A DNA stretch of 64,000 nucleotides from Nostoc paludosum FACHB-159 (lineage in GTDB: Bacteria; Cyanobacteriota; Cyanobacteriia; Cyanobacteriales; Nostocaceae), in the NCBI RefSeq assembly GCF_014698835.1, contig NZ_JACJTU010000004.1:265254-329253 (forward strand). The letters run 5' to 3'. The stretch's first letter is position 1. Each line of letters starts with the position of its first letter. The notes under the pieces are model-generated. The model saw only the letters and a program-made list of their open reading frames with translations, did no database searches and was not told the origin of the DNA. Positions 35,963-43,890 of the stretch are shown one piece after another. A program made the position numbers and the translations under genes.

Positions 35963-36919
35963 TCACAATGATGACTTAAGCTTCTCTAAGGGGTACTCAG
36001 TTAGCATCACCTCAAAGGGAAGTGATACACCGTCTGGAGTGTAAACATACATCTGAGCGTCATCTCCAAGAGTGCTGGCTATAACTAATCTCTGTTTATA
36101 TGCCAGGTCAAACCACTCCTTGAATATGTCCCGTGTAAGCTTATCTTGAGGGAGATGCTTTTCATTAGGTTTCCAACCGTTCTTGATTGCTTTGTTCAGC
36201 CAGCCTCCTGGTCTTTCAATAACTCCAAGATTCATTGCTTCTTTGAGAGCTGCTATGGCACTAAGAACAAGTTCTTCGCTTGCAGACTTAATCGTTTTGG
36301 TCAAAGTTGTATTGAGGTCAATTCCAATTTTATTAAGTTCTGATTTAATATTGTTGCTAATGGTTAAACTCTTTTGTTTTTTTGAGTCTAAAAAAGCCAC
36401 CTTCGCATCCTCAGAGGAAGTGGAATTGATTTGCAGTTTAGCACAAGGACGGTATTTATCCAAATGCTCTTTTAAGGAGTCAATTTCGGTTTGAAGTCTA
36501 GCATTTTCTGCCTGAAAAACTTCTACCTGTTGCTCGGCAGCTCTCATACTGTGCATTCGTCCATATACCATCTCAACTTGGTCGCGCAATCCTCGATTTT
36601 CAGCTCTGAGTTTATTAACTTCCTGCTTAAGATTGTAGATAATGACAGCTTTTGAATTGTCTGTTGCAGGCTGTAGTTTAGTGGGTTGAGCAACAATTCG
36701 TTCCTGCTGATTACGGAGGTGTTCAATCTTCTCTCTAAGTTCATTATACTTGTAGAGGTAAGTAACTGATACACCAGCTTCAAGAGCAACAGAAGGAAAG
36801 TTAATACGCTTACCCTGCTTTATCAGTCGATTAATAGCTTCATCAGTTCTACGCCAAGCATCTTGACGCTTACGTTCAGCTGCATCCTTAAGGGCTTCTA
36901 TCTTTTTGTTATTTCCCAC
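35963..36919 (-). CDS. tnpC: Tn554-type transposition protein TnpC (DUF6262-like)
   Basis: A 318-aa protein in the place and of the type of TnpC, the accessory protein of Tn554-family transposons. The N-terminus has basic and HTH-like text (AERKRQDAWRRTDEAINRL, then SVALEAGVSVTYLYKY). A coiled coil follows (about 80-165, rich in Glu, Gln and Leu). The last 130 residues contain GWKPNEKHLP and are less typical. The start is a GTG overlapping the end of tnpB by 11 bases, so the two are translationally coupled. It is thought to set orientation and frequency of transposition in Tn554. Confidence 0.8.
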   Translation of the reverse strand: MGNNKKIEALKDAAERKRQDAWRRTDEAINRLIKQGKRINFPSVALEAGVSVTYLYKYNELREKIEHLRNQQERIVAQPTKLQPATDNSKAVIIYNLKQEVNKLRAENRGLRDQVEMVYGRMHSMRAAEQQVEVFQAENARLQTEIDSLKEHLDKYRPCAKLQINSTSSEDAKVAFLDSKKQKSLTISNNIKSELNKIGIDLNTTLTKTIKSASEELVLSAIAALKEAMNLGVIERPGGWLNKAIKNGWKPNEKHLPQDKLTRDIFKEWFDLAYKQRLVIASTLGDDAQMYVYTPDGVSLPFEVMLTEYPLEKLKSSL

Positions 36920-38345
36920 TTTCTGACTCCAAAGAACTAATAATTTTCTCTAGATTCCGCTTCACTTTTTCATTCATTTCTAGTTGGCGTTCCCAACCGT
37001 TAGCTTTAGCTTTTTCAATAATTTTATTAGTGTTCTCTAATTCCTGTTTGTGAACCACTAAGAATTCCTTTGTTGTCCGAAAGTGTCCACAAGTCAAGCA
37101 GGCATTAGCGTGTGGACAATCATCTAAAGTTTTTGGAAGTCCACAATATCCATTAGCTAATGCTTGTGCTTGAATATTTTTCTTAAACCACTGCATGTCA
37201 CCAGTGTCCAGTTCTGGACGTTTTGAGATGACAACTTCACCTGTAATATTGACAACCTTGCCGCCATAATACTCATCTATTGCTTGTTTAATAGTTTCAT
37301 CGTGGATATGGGCATAGCGTTCAGTCATTCTAAAAGATTCATGTCCAAAAAAACGCTTAATAATGTGAATTGGCACTCCATTATTAATCATATTTGTGCC
37401 AACGGTATGACGAAATCTGTGTACCCTTTCTAAAGGAAAAATATTTCCTGATGCATCGCAAATATTTTTTTCCAGAGCTAATTTTTTCAGATAGCGACGC
37501 AATGTAAGATAGCTCATGGGTTTAAGTGCAGGTATAAATATCTCGCTTCCTTTTTTTCTAGCACAGAATAAGTAAGGAAATTTCGGGTCAAGTTCTTCTG
37601 TTATATATGACTGCTGTTGTTGAATTACTTCTGCTATTTCTGTTGAAATAGGTATGTTGTGTTCTTTCTTCAACTTGAATTGGAAATACGTAAACCACCA
37701 ACCACCTTTTGTATCTTGAGCTATACAATCAAACCTCAATTGGCACAGTTCAGAAACTCGTATCCCTGTTGATTGAAGAAGTATAACCATACGAGCAACT
37801 TGTTTTGGCAAAGTATTTAGATGCTCATTCAATTGGTCAAGTACTTCTTTAGGAATATATTTTGGTACATATTTTGGTATACTTGGATAATCTTCTTTAT
37901 GTATTAAAATTTCATTATTTATTCCCAGCCATTTTTCTCTCTGGCATATTTCCAGGAAGGAATTAAGAAGGCTAATTCTAGTGTTTCTAGTACCTGTATT
38001 TGGGTAGATTTCTGCCAAATAACCTAAGAAATTAACTATAAATTGACGCTCAATTTGGTTAGCTTGTAGACTTGTATAACGCTCATTAATAAATGCAGAA
38101 AGTAGATTAACTACAGTCATTGTATGACTAACAGTTCCAAAACTAAGCACTGTTAAAGCATATTTAGCATAAGCTTTGGCAATTGACTTTAGCCAAAGTT
38201 GCTGAATCTTTTTGAAGCTAATTTTATATTCATATGCTCCAATTCGTGGCGTTACACCAAAAACCCTAACATCCCAAGTATCCTTTAAATACTCTTGCTC
38301 TTGAATAGTCAATTCCTGATGTCGTTCAATTCTTTGTTTATTCAC
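36909..38345 (-). CDS. tnpB: Tn554-type tyrosine recombinase TnpB
   Basis: A tyrosine recombinase of 478 aa. I place the start at GTG 38345, which overlaps the tnpA stop as GTGAATAA; the frame is open to an ATG at 38396, giving 495 aa and a 59-base overlap. The catalytic set is complete: Arg in STGIRVSELC, His-x-x-Arg in HRFRHTVGT, His in FFGHESF and Tyr in MTERYAHI. The C-terminal part has a Cys/His cluster (CGLP, DCPH, CLTCGH) that could bind zinc, as in other TnpB proteins of this type, then a coiled tail. It acts together with TnpA. Confidence 0.88.
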   Translation of the reverse strand: MNKQRIERHQELTIQEQEYLKDTWDVRVFGVTPRIGAYEYKISFKKIQQLWLKSIAKAYAKYALTVLSFGTVSHTMTVVNLLSAFINERYTSLQANQIERQFIVNFLGYLAEIYPNTGTRNTRISLLNSFLEICQREKWLGINNEILIHKEDYPSIPKYVPKYIPKEVLDQLNEHLNTLPKQVARMVILLQSTGIRVSELCQLRFDCIAQDTKGGWWFTYFQFKLKKEHNIPISTEIAEVIQQQQSYITEELDPKFPYLFCARKKGSEIFIPALKPMSYLTLRRYLKKLALEKNICDASGNIFPLERVHRFRHTVGTNMINNGVPIHIIKRFFGHESFRMTERYAHIHDETIKQAIDEYYGGKVVNITGEVVISKRPELDTGDMQWFKKNIQAQALANGYCGLPKTLDDCPHANACLTCGHFRTTKEFLVVHKQELENTNKIIEKAKANGWERQLEMNEKVKRNLEKIISSLESESGK

Positions 38346-39435
38346 CGGATTCTTCTTTTCGTTGCAAATATTTCTCGTACTCGGCTCGCATATCATCGCC
38401 TGTTAGATGAACATAAGTGTTTATAGTTGTCTGCACATTAGCATGACCTAATCTCCTCTGGACGTATGCCATATTCCAGCCTGCTCTAATCAGTTCTGTT
38501 GCATGGGTATGACGCAGTAAATGAGGGTTAACGTTTATTTTTGTCTTCTTACGCAGCCGCCGAAACAAACTGTCTACTGCTGCATAAGTCATAGGAGAAC
38601 CACGTTGACCCTCCCAGATGTTGACAAATACATAATCACAGTCAATATCGTCTGGATACTCTTCAATCAGATACTCTGAATAAAGAGACATTAAATCTTG
38701 AAGAGTATGAATCACTCGCTCTGTACCTGATTTACTTCTGGCATGATTGGAGTTATCGTTTCTAGGTACAACATGAATCTCACTTTTTCCCATTGATTGA
38801 ATATCTTCATGTCGCAATCCCAACGCCTCTCCTATTCTTACCCCCGTTTCATAAAGTAAACAAATCAAAAATTTGTCTCGTATGCGAATACAAGCTTCTA
38901 TTAACTGCTTTACTTGCTCCCTAGATAAAGTTCCAGGGAAAGCCTTGGGTTCTTTTAATTTAAGTAGTTTCTGCTTAACAGGCTTACTTTTATTAATGTG
39001 GTGAAGAAGTGATTGATATTTCCGTTTTGGCTGATATTTGTAGTCGTAAGTATCAACTCTTTCAGTAGCCCCTATTTGCTCTTGAAACTCATAGAAACTA
39101 TACACAGCAGCCATGATTGTGTTTATTGTTCGCTCTGTTCGTTTAGCTTGCTGCTGTTGCAGGGAAACAACCCTTGGATCTGGACTCCTGAGCCACTGGA
39201 TAAATTCCGCCCGTTTTTCCAATGATAAGTCTTTCCAAGAGAGTCTAGAATCTCTCAGAAACTCCCAAAATAACTTTAGATGATATGCATAGCTTTGAAT
39301 AGTATTAGGCGACTTCTGTAGGTTTTCTATGTAGCTTAAATATTTTTGAATCGGCTCTACTGGTAACAAATCGTCGCCCAATACCATCCAAGTTACCCTG
39401 CCATCTCCAGGCAAGCGCACCCGTTGAACTCTCAC
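38338..39435 (-). CDS. tnpA: Tn554-type tyrosine recombinase TnpA
   Basis: A 365-aa tyrosine recombinase, first gene of the transposon trio. A SAM-like core-binding domain (about 25-120) starts with PIQKYLSYIENLQKSPNTI. The catalytic domain has Arg in YETGVRIGEALGL, His-x-x-Arg in HLLRHTHATE, His in RLGHANVQT and Tyr in INTYVHLTG. The start is a GTG at 39435, and the C-terminus overlaps tnpB. All catalytic residues are kept, so it may still be active. It resembles phage and plasmid integrases in general, but the context points to Tn554. Confidence 0.9.
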   Translation of the reverse strand: MRVQRVRLPGDGRVTWMVLGDDLLPVEPIQKYLSYIENLQKSPNTIQSYAYHLKLFWEFLRDSRLSWKDLSLEKRAEFIQWLRSPDPRVVSLQQQQAKRTERTINTIMAAVYSFYEFQEQIGATERVDTYDYKYQPKRKYQSLLHHINKSKPVKQKLLKLKEPKAFPGTLSREQVKQLIEACIRIRDKFLICLLYETGVRIGEALGLRHEDIQSMGKSEIHVVPRNDNSNHARSKSGTERVIHTLQDLMSLYSEYLIEEYPDDIDCDYVFVNIWEGQRGSPMTYAAVDSLFRRLRKKTKINVNPHLLRHTHATELIRAGWNMAYVQRRLGHANVQTTINTYVHLTGDDMRAEYEKYLQRKEESGE

Positions 39436-40135
39436 TTTTCACCTACTTCGCTTACGTCGTTAAATTGACCGAACTTATCATTTAACAACAATGCTTTTAG
39501 GCTGTCAGGACATCTTTGTTGTTGTTGTTTAAGGAAAATATTTAGAACGACATAAGGGCTATTTCGTGTAATCACAGTCTCAAACTCTTCTTACTTTATT
39601 CATCTCCCCCACGCGATCGCGTGTATTCGTACCTCGGCGATCGCCACACATTCGCAAGGAAGTTTCGCAGGTAAGGCGGCTGAAACCTTTACCACAAACG
39701 ATGAAGAGGCTTTACTATATTTGCCTTTTCTTAGGGATTACCAAGAAATAAATTATCCAATTTTGTGGGGTGGACATCTTGTCCGCCCCAAGCCTTGGGC
39801 GGGCGAGACGCCCACCCCACAAGAAAAATTGTATGTTTTTTTATTTGGAAGTCCCTTAAAAGATTTTCTTATTCTCTGCGGGAGCAACGCTTTGCTTTCC
39901 TGTTTTTATAAGAACCATTGGTCAAGACTTTTTTATTGCAGCAGCCTTGCTCCTGTGATATCTATTTATTTCGATTTGTCCCCTTGTCCCCCTATTTCAC
40001 CGCGTAGGTTCGTAACGTCGAATTTCTTCCACCTGACCAACTTCAAAAATTGGTTATTAAAGTCTGACATTGATTTGCTGTCATCTGAAAATAGTTAGAT
40101 GAGCAGAAGTACAAAATTTTACTAGGAATCTTATT
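39436..40135. other. Intergenic region between the transposon and an antiporter gene
   Basis: 700 bases. The left part (to about 39600) may include the right end of the Tn554-like element. At 39609-39650 there are two HIP1-containing short palindromes (GCGATCGC). At 39764-39822 a strong palindromic repeat is found (separate entry). A 125-codon open frame across it (39721-40098) reads through the repeat and is not called. AGGAATC lies about 10 bases upstream of the antiporter ATG. Confidence 0.6.
39764..39822. repeat. Palindromic GTGGGGTGG...CCACCCCAC element
   Basis: GTGGGGTGGACATCTTGTCC at the left pairs with the complement around GGCGAGACGCCCACCCCAC at the right, with CAAGCCTTGG between, itself a small palindrome. 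The arms are about 24 bases with a few mismatches. It is a dispersed palindromic repeat type known from Nostoc-like genomes, and could form a strong hairpin in RNA or DNA. Confidence 0.8.
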
Positions 40136-41701
40136 ATGGTACTTGAAGGTGCGATCGCCGAGGAAGTTATCACTAACAATCTCAAGCAATTTCTGTTGGT
40201 GCTTTCGGTATCTTTAGGTGTGGCGACACTACCGCAGATATTTAGCTGGTTTCGCCAGATACCTTACACTCTACTATTGGTGATTGTTGGCTTAGGGTTG
40301 GCATTTGCCGATGTTCGTTTGGTGATTCTTTCCCCCGAATTGATTTTGTTCATTTTTTTGCCGCCACTGTTGTTTGAAGCTGCATGGAATTTGAAATGGT
40401 CAGAACTGAAGCGGGATTTAGTACCAATTTGCTTGTATGCAGTTTTGGGGGTACTGATAACAATAGCAGGTGTGGCGATCGCTCTCAATCAAGTTGTTGC
40501 TGTCTCTGTGACTACAGCTTTACTCATTGCAGCCAGTCTATCTGCTACTGACCCTGTTTCTGTCACTGCTTTGTTTCGGGAACTAGGCGTGGGTAGTCGT
40601 CTTGTCACTTTAATGGAAGGCGAAAGCTTGTTCAATGATGGGATGGCGGTAGTTGCCTTTGGTTTTTTGGTATCGTTCTCTTTGAGAACTGTAGAATTAG
40701 AATTTCAGCCAATTTTAGTTGAGCTTGTTACAGTTGTCGGCATCGGTATTGCAGTAGGAGCTTTCATTGGGTTTGGTATTTCCTACCTTACCCAGCGCTT
40801 CGATTTGCCTTTAGTGGAACAATCTTTAACTTTAGTTTCTGCTTACGGTACTTACCTGATTATTGAAGATTTGGGCGGTTCTGGAGTCATTGGGGTTGTA
40901 ACCACAGGTTTAATTTTGGGCAACTTTGGCTCTCGTATAGGAATGAATCCCCGCACCCGCGTTATTGTTTCCGAGTTTTGGGAATTTTTGGCGTTTTTTG
41001 TTAACTCCATTGTCTTTTTGTTGATTGGCGACCAAATAAGCTTTGCCAGTCTAGGAGAAAATCTACAAATTATTTTAATGACAGTGGGAGCAATGATTTT
41101 GATGCGAGGAGTTGCTATTTTTATTCTCACCAAATTGAGTACCAGCATCACCAAATCAGAAATTACTTTACCAGACCAAACTATCTTATGGTGGGGTGGA
41201 CTTAGGGGTTCCGTCTCCATCGCCCTAGCATTGAGTGTACCGACAATACTGCCAGAGCGAGAAAAAATCATTGCTACAGTGTTTGGGGTAGTTTTATTTA
41301 CTTTACTTGTGCAAGGGTTGACCATCAAACCTTTGCTAGAAAAACTCAATTTGCTGGGTGATACACCCTTACGCGAGGAATATTTAGAATTAGTTGCCCG
41401 TAATGTTGCGCTAGAACGCGTTTTACAACACCTCCAAGCAGATAAACGCCCCGGTATCGACCCAGAATTTCGTCGTTACCAAGGGAAACTTCTCGAAAGT
41501 GAACTTGCAAATTTACATACAAAAATTAATAAATTACAAACTGAGTATCCGAATCTTCAGAGCTTTACTACTGAACAATTTCGAGGAGAATTGTTAGCAA
41601 TTGAAGCAGATACGTATGCAGAATTTGTCAAATCTGGTCGGTTAAATAAAGAACTCGCTTCTTTGCTTGAAGATGTTTTGCAAAATGGGGAGGGAAAATA
41701 A
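40136..41701 (+). CDS. CPA1-type Na+/H+ antiporter (NhaP-like)
   Basis: A 521-aa membrane antiporter of the NhaP/CPA1 family. About 12 membrane helices span residues 15-400. The signature reads SATDPVSVTALFRELG and EGESLFNDGMAVVAF, with the Asn-Asp ion site, and later WWGGLRGSVSIALAL, containing the conserved Arg-Gly region. A charged cytoplasmic tail (about 405-521) follows. The ATG has AGGA about 11 bases upstream. It is the second antiporter within 8 kb and only distantly like the one at 32370, so this is not a recent duplication. Confidence 0.94.
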   Translation: MVLEGAIAEEVITNNLKQFLLVLSVSLGVATLPQIFSWFRQIPYTLLLVIVGLGLAFADVRLVILSPELILFIFLPPLLFEAAWNLKWSELKRDLVPICLYAVLGVLITIAGVAIALNQVVAVSVTTALLIAASLSATDPVSVTALFRELGVGSRLVTLMEGESLFNDGMAVVAFGFLVSFSLRTVELEFQPILVELVTVVGIGIAVGAFIGFGISYLTQRFDLPLVEQSLTLVSAYGTYLIIEDLGGSGVIGVVTTGLILGNFGSRIGMNPRTRVIVSEFWEFLAFFVNSIVFLLIGDQISFASLGENLQIILMTVGAMILMRGVAIFILTKLSTSITKSEITLPDQTILWWGGLRGSVSIALALSVPTILPEREKIIATVFGVVLFTLLVQGLTIKPLLEKLNLLGDTPLREEYLELVARNVALERVLQHLQADKRPGIDPEFRRYQGKLLESELANLHTKINKLQTEYPNLQSFTTEQFRGELLAIEADTYAEFVKSGRLNKELASLLEDVLQNGEGK

Positions 41702-42027
41702 GAAAGGCAAGAGGCAATAGAATTATATAGCAATACAAAACACTTGTAAAAACCGGGATTTATCGCGTCTGGTAAACCCAGAATTTTGTACAATTAGCCT
41801 TTAGCTGAAGCGTATTCAATTATATAGGACTAGTATTCGATTTTTGAAACGTAGGGTGTGTTATCGATAGCGTAACGCACCACAAGCGAACAATGTAGAG
41901 ACGTTGCAATTGCTAGTCTCTACAGGTCTATGGTTCTACAAAAAATCCTTAACTGAACCGTATTGGAATAGAAAATGATTAATTACCTATTGCCTCTGCC
42001 TCTTATCTTTTTAATCAATTTAAAATT
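41702..42027. repeat. Intergenic repeat cluster (dispersed element, copy A)
   Basis: Positions 41731-41820 (CACTTGTAAAAACC, CGCGTCTGGTAAACCCA, TTAGCCTTTAGCTGAAG) match the reverse strand of 51314-51461 over most of their length. Further right, at 41895-41925, a GTAGAGACGTTGCAA/TAGTCTCTAC foldback occurs, and CTTAACTGAACCGTATTGG follows at 41949. This looks like a nest of MITE-like pieces. No gene is seen. Confidence 0.75.
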
Positions 42028-43719
42028 CTATAGCTGACCGTAGTTTTCTAAATTGTCCTTAATTATATCTCGTAACATTTTAGCTAAACTCCCACGCTTG
42101 AAAAACCAAAGAACATTGAGAGCGGTACGGCTAAAAGAATCGTTTATAGATTGATTAATTAAACGAGGAACAACAACCTCAATACGTTCTTGGATTTGTT
42201 TTTCAAGAGATTTAAAGTTTTCTTTTTGATATTTAGGCCAAGGTGGTAAATTAACTTCTTTTTTTGCTGAACCAACCAGAGGAATTATTGGTAGAAAAAT
42301 ATTTTGTTCTCCTTCCTTTTCAACTTGCAATTGCGGGTTATTTCTCAGTCCTTTTGACCATGAATCAAACAGAGGATTAGAAGCTGGTAAGACAAAATAT
42401 TTTTGGAGAAATCTTTGGCAATTACGACGACCAAGTATATAGTCGTGATGCCGAAATTCCTGGGATAGAAAACCACCAAAAGCATTGAGACTACCACAAG
42501 CTAGAGGTTTTCTACGGTCGTTATCGCTACGTTCGGGAGCAATCAAAAAGCGACTGTAAACATCTTCATCTAAAGCAAGAATTAATTCATCTGGTTTAAA
42601 TCTATTTTGATTGATAAAACTCTTAAATATTCGCGATACTAAGTTAATTAAATTACTCTCTGGATTCACTGCATCCACATCATTAGGAAATGGATCTATT
42701 AACAAAGTAGCTCGATTTGCTTGCTCTCCATCGCGGGGATTTCGCTGTTGATTACCTCGCAGCGCCAAGCGGACGAGTTCTATGGGTTCGTTGCTAATAA
42801 TCCCGCCATCTACTGTTACAAACTTATAGGAACCCGAACCTTCATCTTCAATTAATAAATCTTTATCAGGACTGATACAGCGATACTCTGAACACGTACC
42901 GGTTAGCGTTGGGTTACGAACAGGTATTTCCCATTTGCGCTTTTCGTATTCATCGATACTACTTCTTTCAAGTCGGCGAGGAGGAAATCCTACGGGAAAC
43001 GCGCTACTGGCTAATGCTGAATCAACCAACAGTTTCCAATTACCGATATCAATTTTATCTGGATTTAGAGCGATCGCACCTTCAACCTCATCACTCTTGT
43101 CACCAATGGCAAAATGCATGAAATCTGCATGTTTAACCATACAATGCCCTTTAATGCTGGAATTTGCTCCTTGAGATTTAATTACATAAGGAACGCCACG
43201 CAAGTTAGTAATACACAAATAAACTTCAAATGGGTCATCAATATAAGGTCGTTTTTTACCTGTAGATTTTAACTTCAGAACATCTTTTCCAAGGTCGTCA
43301 AGAATAGTAGAATCCAGAAAAGACAAAACAGGAGCTTTCGGATTTTCTAAATCCTGAGTCTTTAAAAGTTCAGAGACATCTATTCTTTGTACCCAACTTT
43401 CATAAAGCTTATTCCTTACCGGATTATTCAATGGATACCCAATTACAGGGGTGATCTCGCTATATAATGACGATGCTGTAATCGCAGCTACAATCGCACC
43501 TGCGGATGCTCCAGACATCGCTTTAATGAAAACATCATGGGGTGGAATTTCCCATTGTGAAAAATCATCACCATACTGCTGTTCTTGCTTTAATTTTTGT
43601 TCGTACCACTGATCTAAAGCTTCAAAAAGAAAGTCAATTACGCCAGAAGTGTACGCGCCTGCTGAAACAGCACCAGCCATCACTAAACCAATCTCAAAAT
43701 GTGGTAATTTATTTTCCAT
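42028..43719 (-). CDS. Patatin-like phospholipase
   Basis: A 563-aa serine hydrolase of the patatin family, expected to release fatty acids from membrane lipids. The nucleophile elbow is SGASAGA with Ser72 (G-x-S-x-G), the oxyanion region AGAVSAGAY lies near residue 15-23, and the catalytic Asp is in FVTVDGGIIS. The protein is longer than plain patatins, with a C-terminal region (about 380-563) of unknown fold. AAGGAATTTAT precedes the ATG. It is on the same strand as the GMC, catalase-like and dioxygenase-like genes upstream, and may feed them substrate. Confidence 0.85.
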   Translation of the reverse strand: MENKLPHFEIGLVMAGAVSAGAYTSGVIDFLFEALDQWYEQKLKQEQQYGDDFSQWEIPPHDVFIKAMSGASAGAIVAAITASSLYSEITPVIGYPLNNPVRNKLYESWVQRIDVSELLKTQDLENPKAPVLSFLDSTILDDLGKDVLKLKSTGKKRPYIDDPFEVYLCITNLRGVPYVIKSQGANSSIKGHCMVKHADFMHFAIGDKSDEVEGAIALNPDKIDIGNWKLLVDSALASSAFPVGFPPRRLERSSIDEYEKRKWEIPVRNPTLTGTCSEYRCISPDKDLLIEDEGSGSYKFVTVDGGIISNEPIELVRLALRGNQQRNPRDGEQANRATLLIDPFPNDVDAVNPESNLINLVSRIFKSFINQNRFKPDELILALDEDVYSRFLIAPERSDNDRRKPLACGSLNAFGGFLSQEFRHHDYILGRRNCQRFLQKYFVLPASNPLFDSWSKGLRNNPQLQVEKEGEQNIFLPIIPLVGSAKKEVNLPPWPKYQKENFKSLEKQIQERIEVVVPRLINQSINDSFSRTALNVLWFFKRGSLAKMLRDIIKDNLENYGQL

Positions 43720-43890
43720 ATATAAATTCCTTATTGTTAAAGTTCAGAATTCAAAATTCAGCATTAGAGATGCGATTAATCGCGTCTGTACAAGAATTAA
43801 AAGCCAGAATAATTAAAAAATCAGGATAAAATTTGATGAATGAATATAGCCCTACTAAATCATTGGTAAGAAAAATCTATTGCCTATTGC
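43720..43890. other. Spacer between the patatin and GMC genes
   Basis: 170 bases with a small GCGATTAATCGC foldback at 43770-43785, of the same family as the repeats at 32139 and 45975, and TTGCCTATTGCCTATTGC units near 43880. No terminator-like hairpin with a T-run was seen, so read-through into the patatin gene is possible. Confidence 0.5.

Larger units (their letters stand above)
35963..39435 (-). mobile_element. Tn554-like transposon module (tnpA-tnpB-tnpC)
   Basis: Three overlapping minus-strand genes, two tyrosine recombinases and a coiled-coil HTH protein, in the order and sizes of the Tn554 family. Coordinates cover only the genes; the element's ends could not be seen, as Tn554 elements lack terminal inverted repeats and make no target duplication. 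No resistance or other cargo gene is present. Flanks are the PEP-CTERM gene on the left and a repeat-filled spacer on the right. Confidence 0.8.

Noticed and set aside
35771..39720. CRISPR-associated transposon (CAST)
   Set aside because: The genes are two tyrosine recombinases and a TnpC-like protein, not TnsB/TnsC/TniQ, and no Cas12k or repeat array is present.
39721..40098. 125-codon open frame
   Set aside because: It runs through a palindromic dispersed repeat, has no ribosome site, and its protein text shows no family features.
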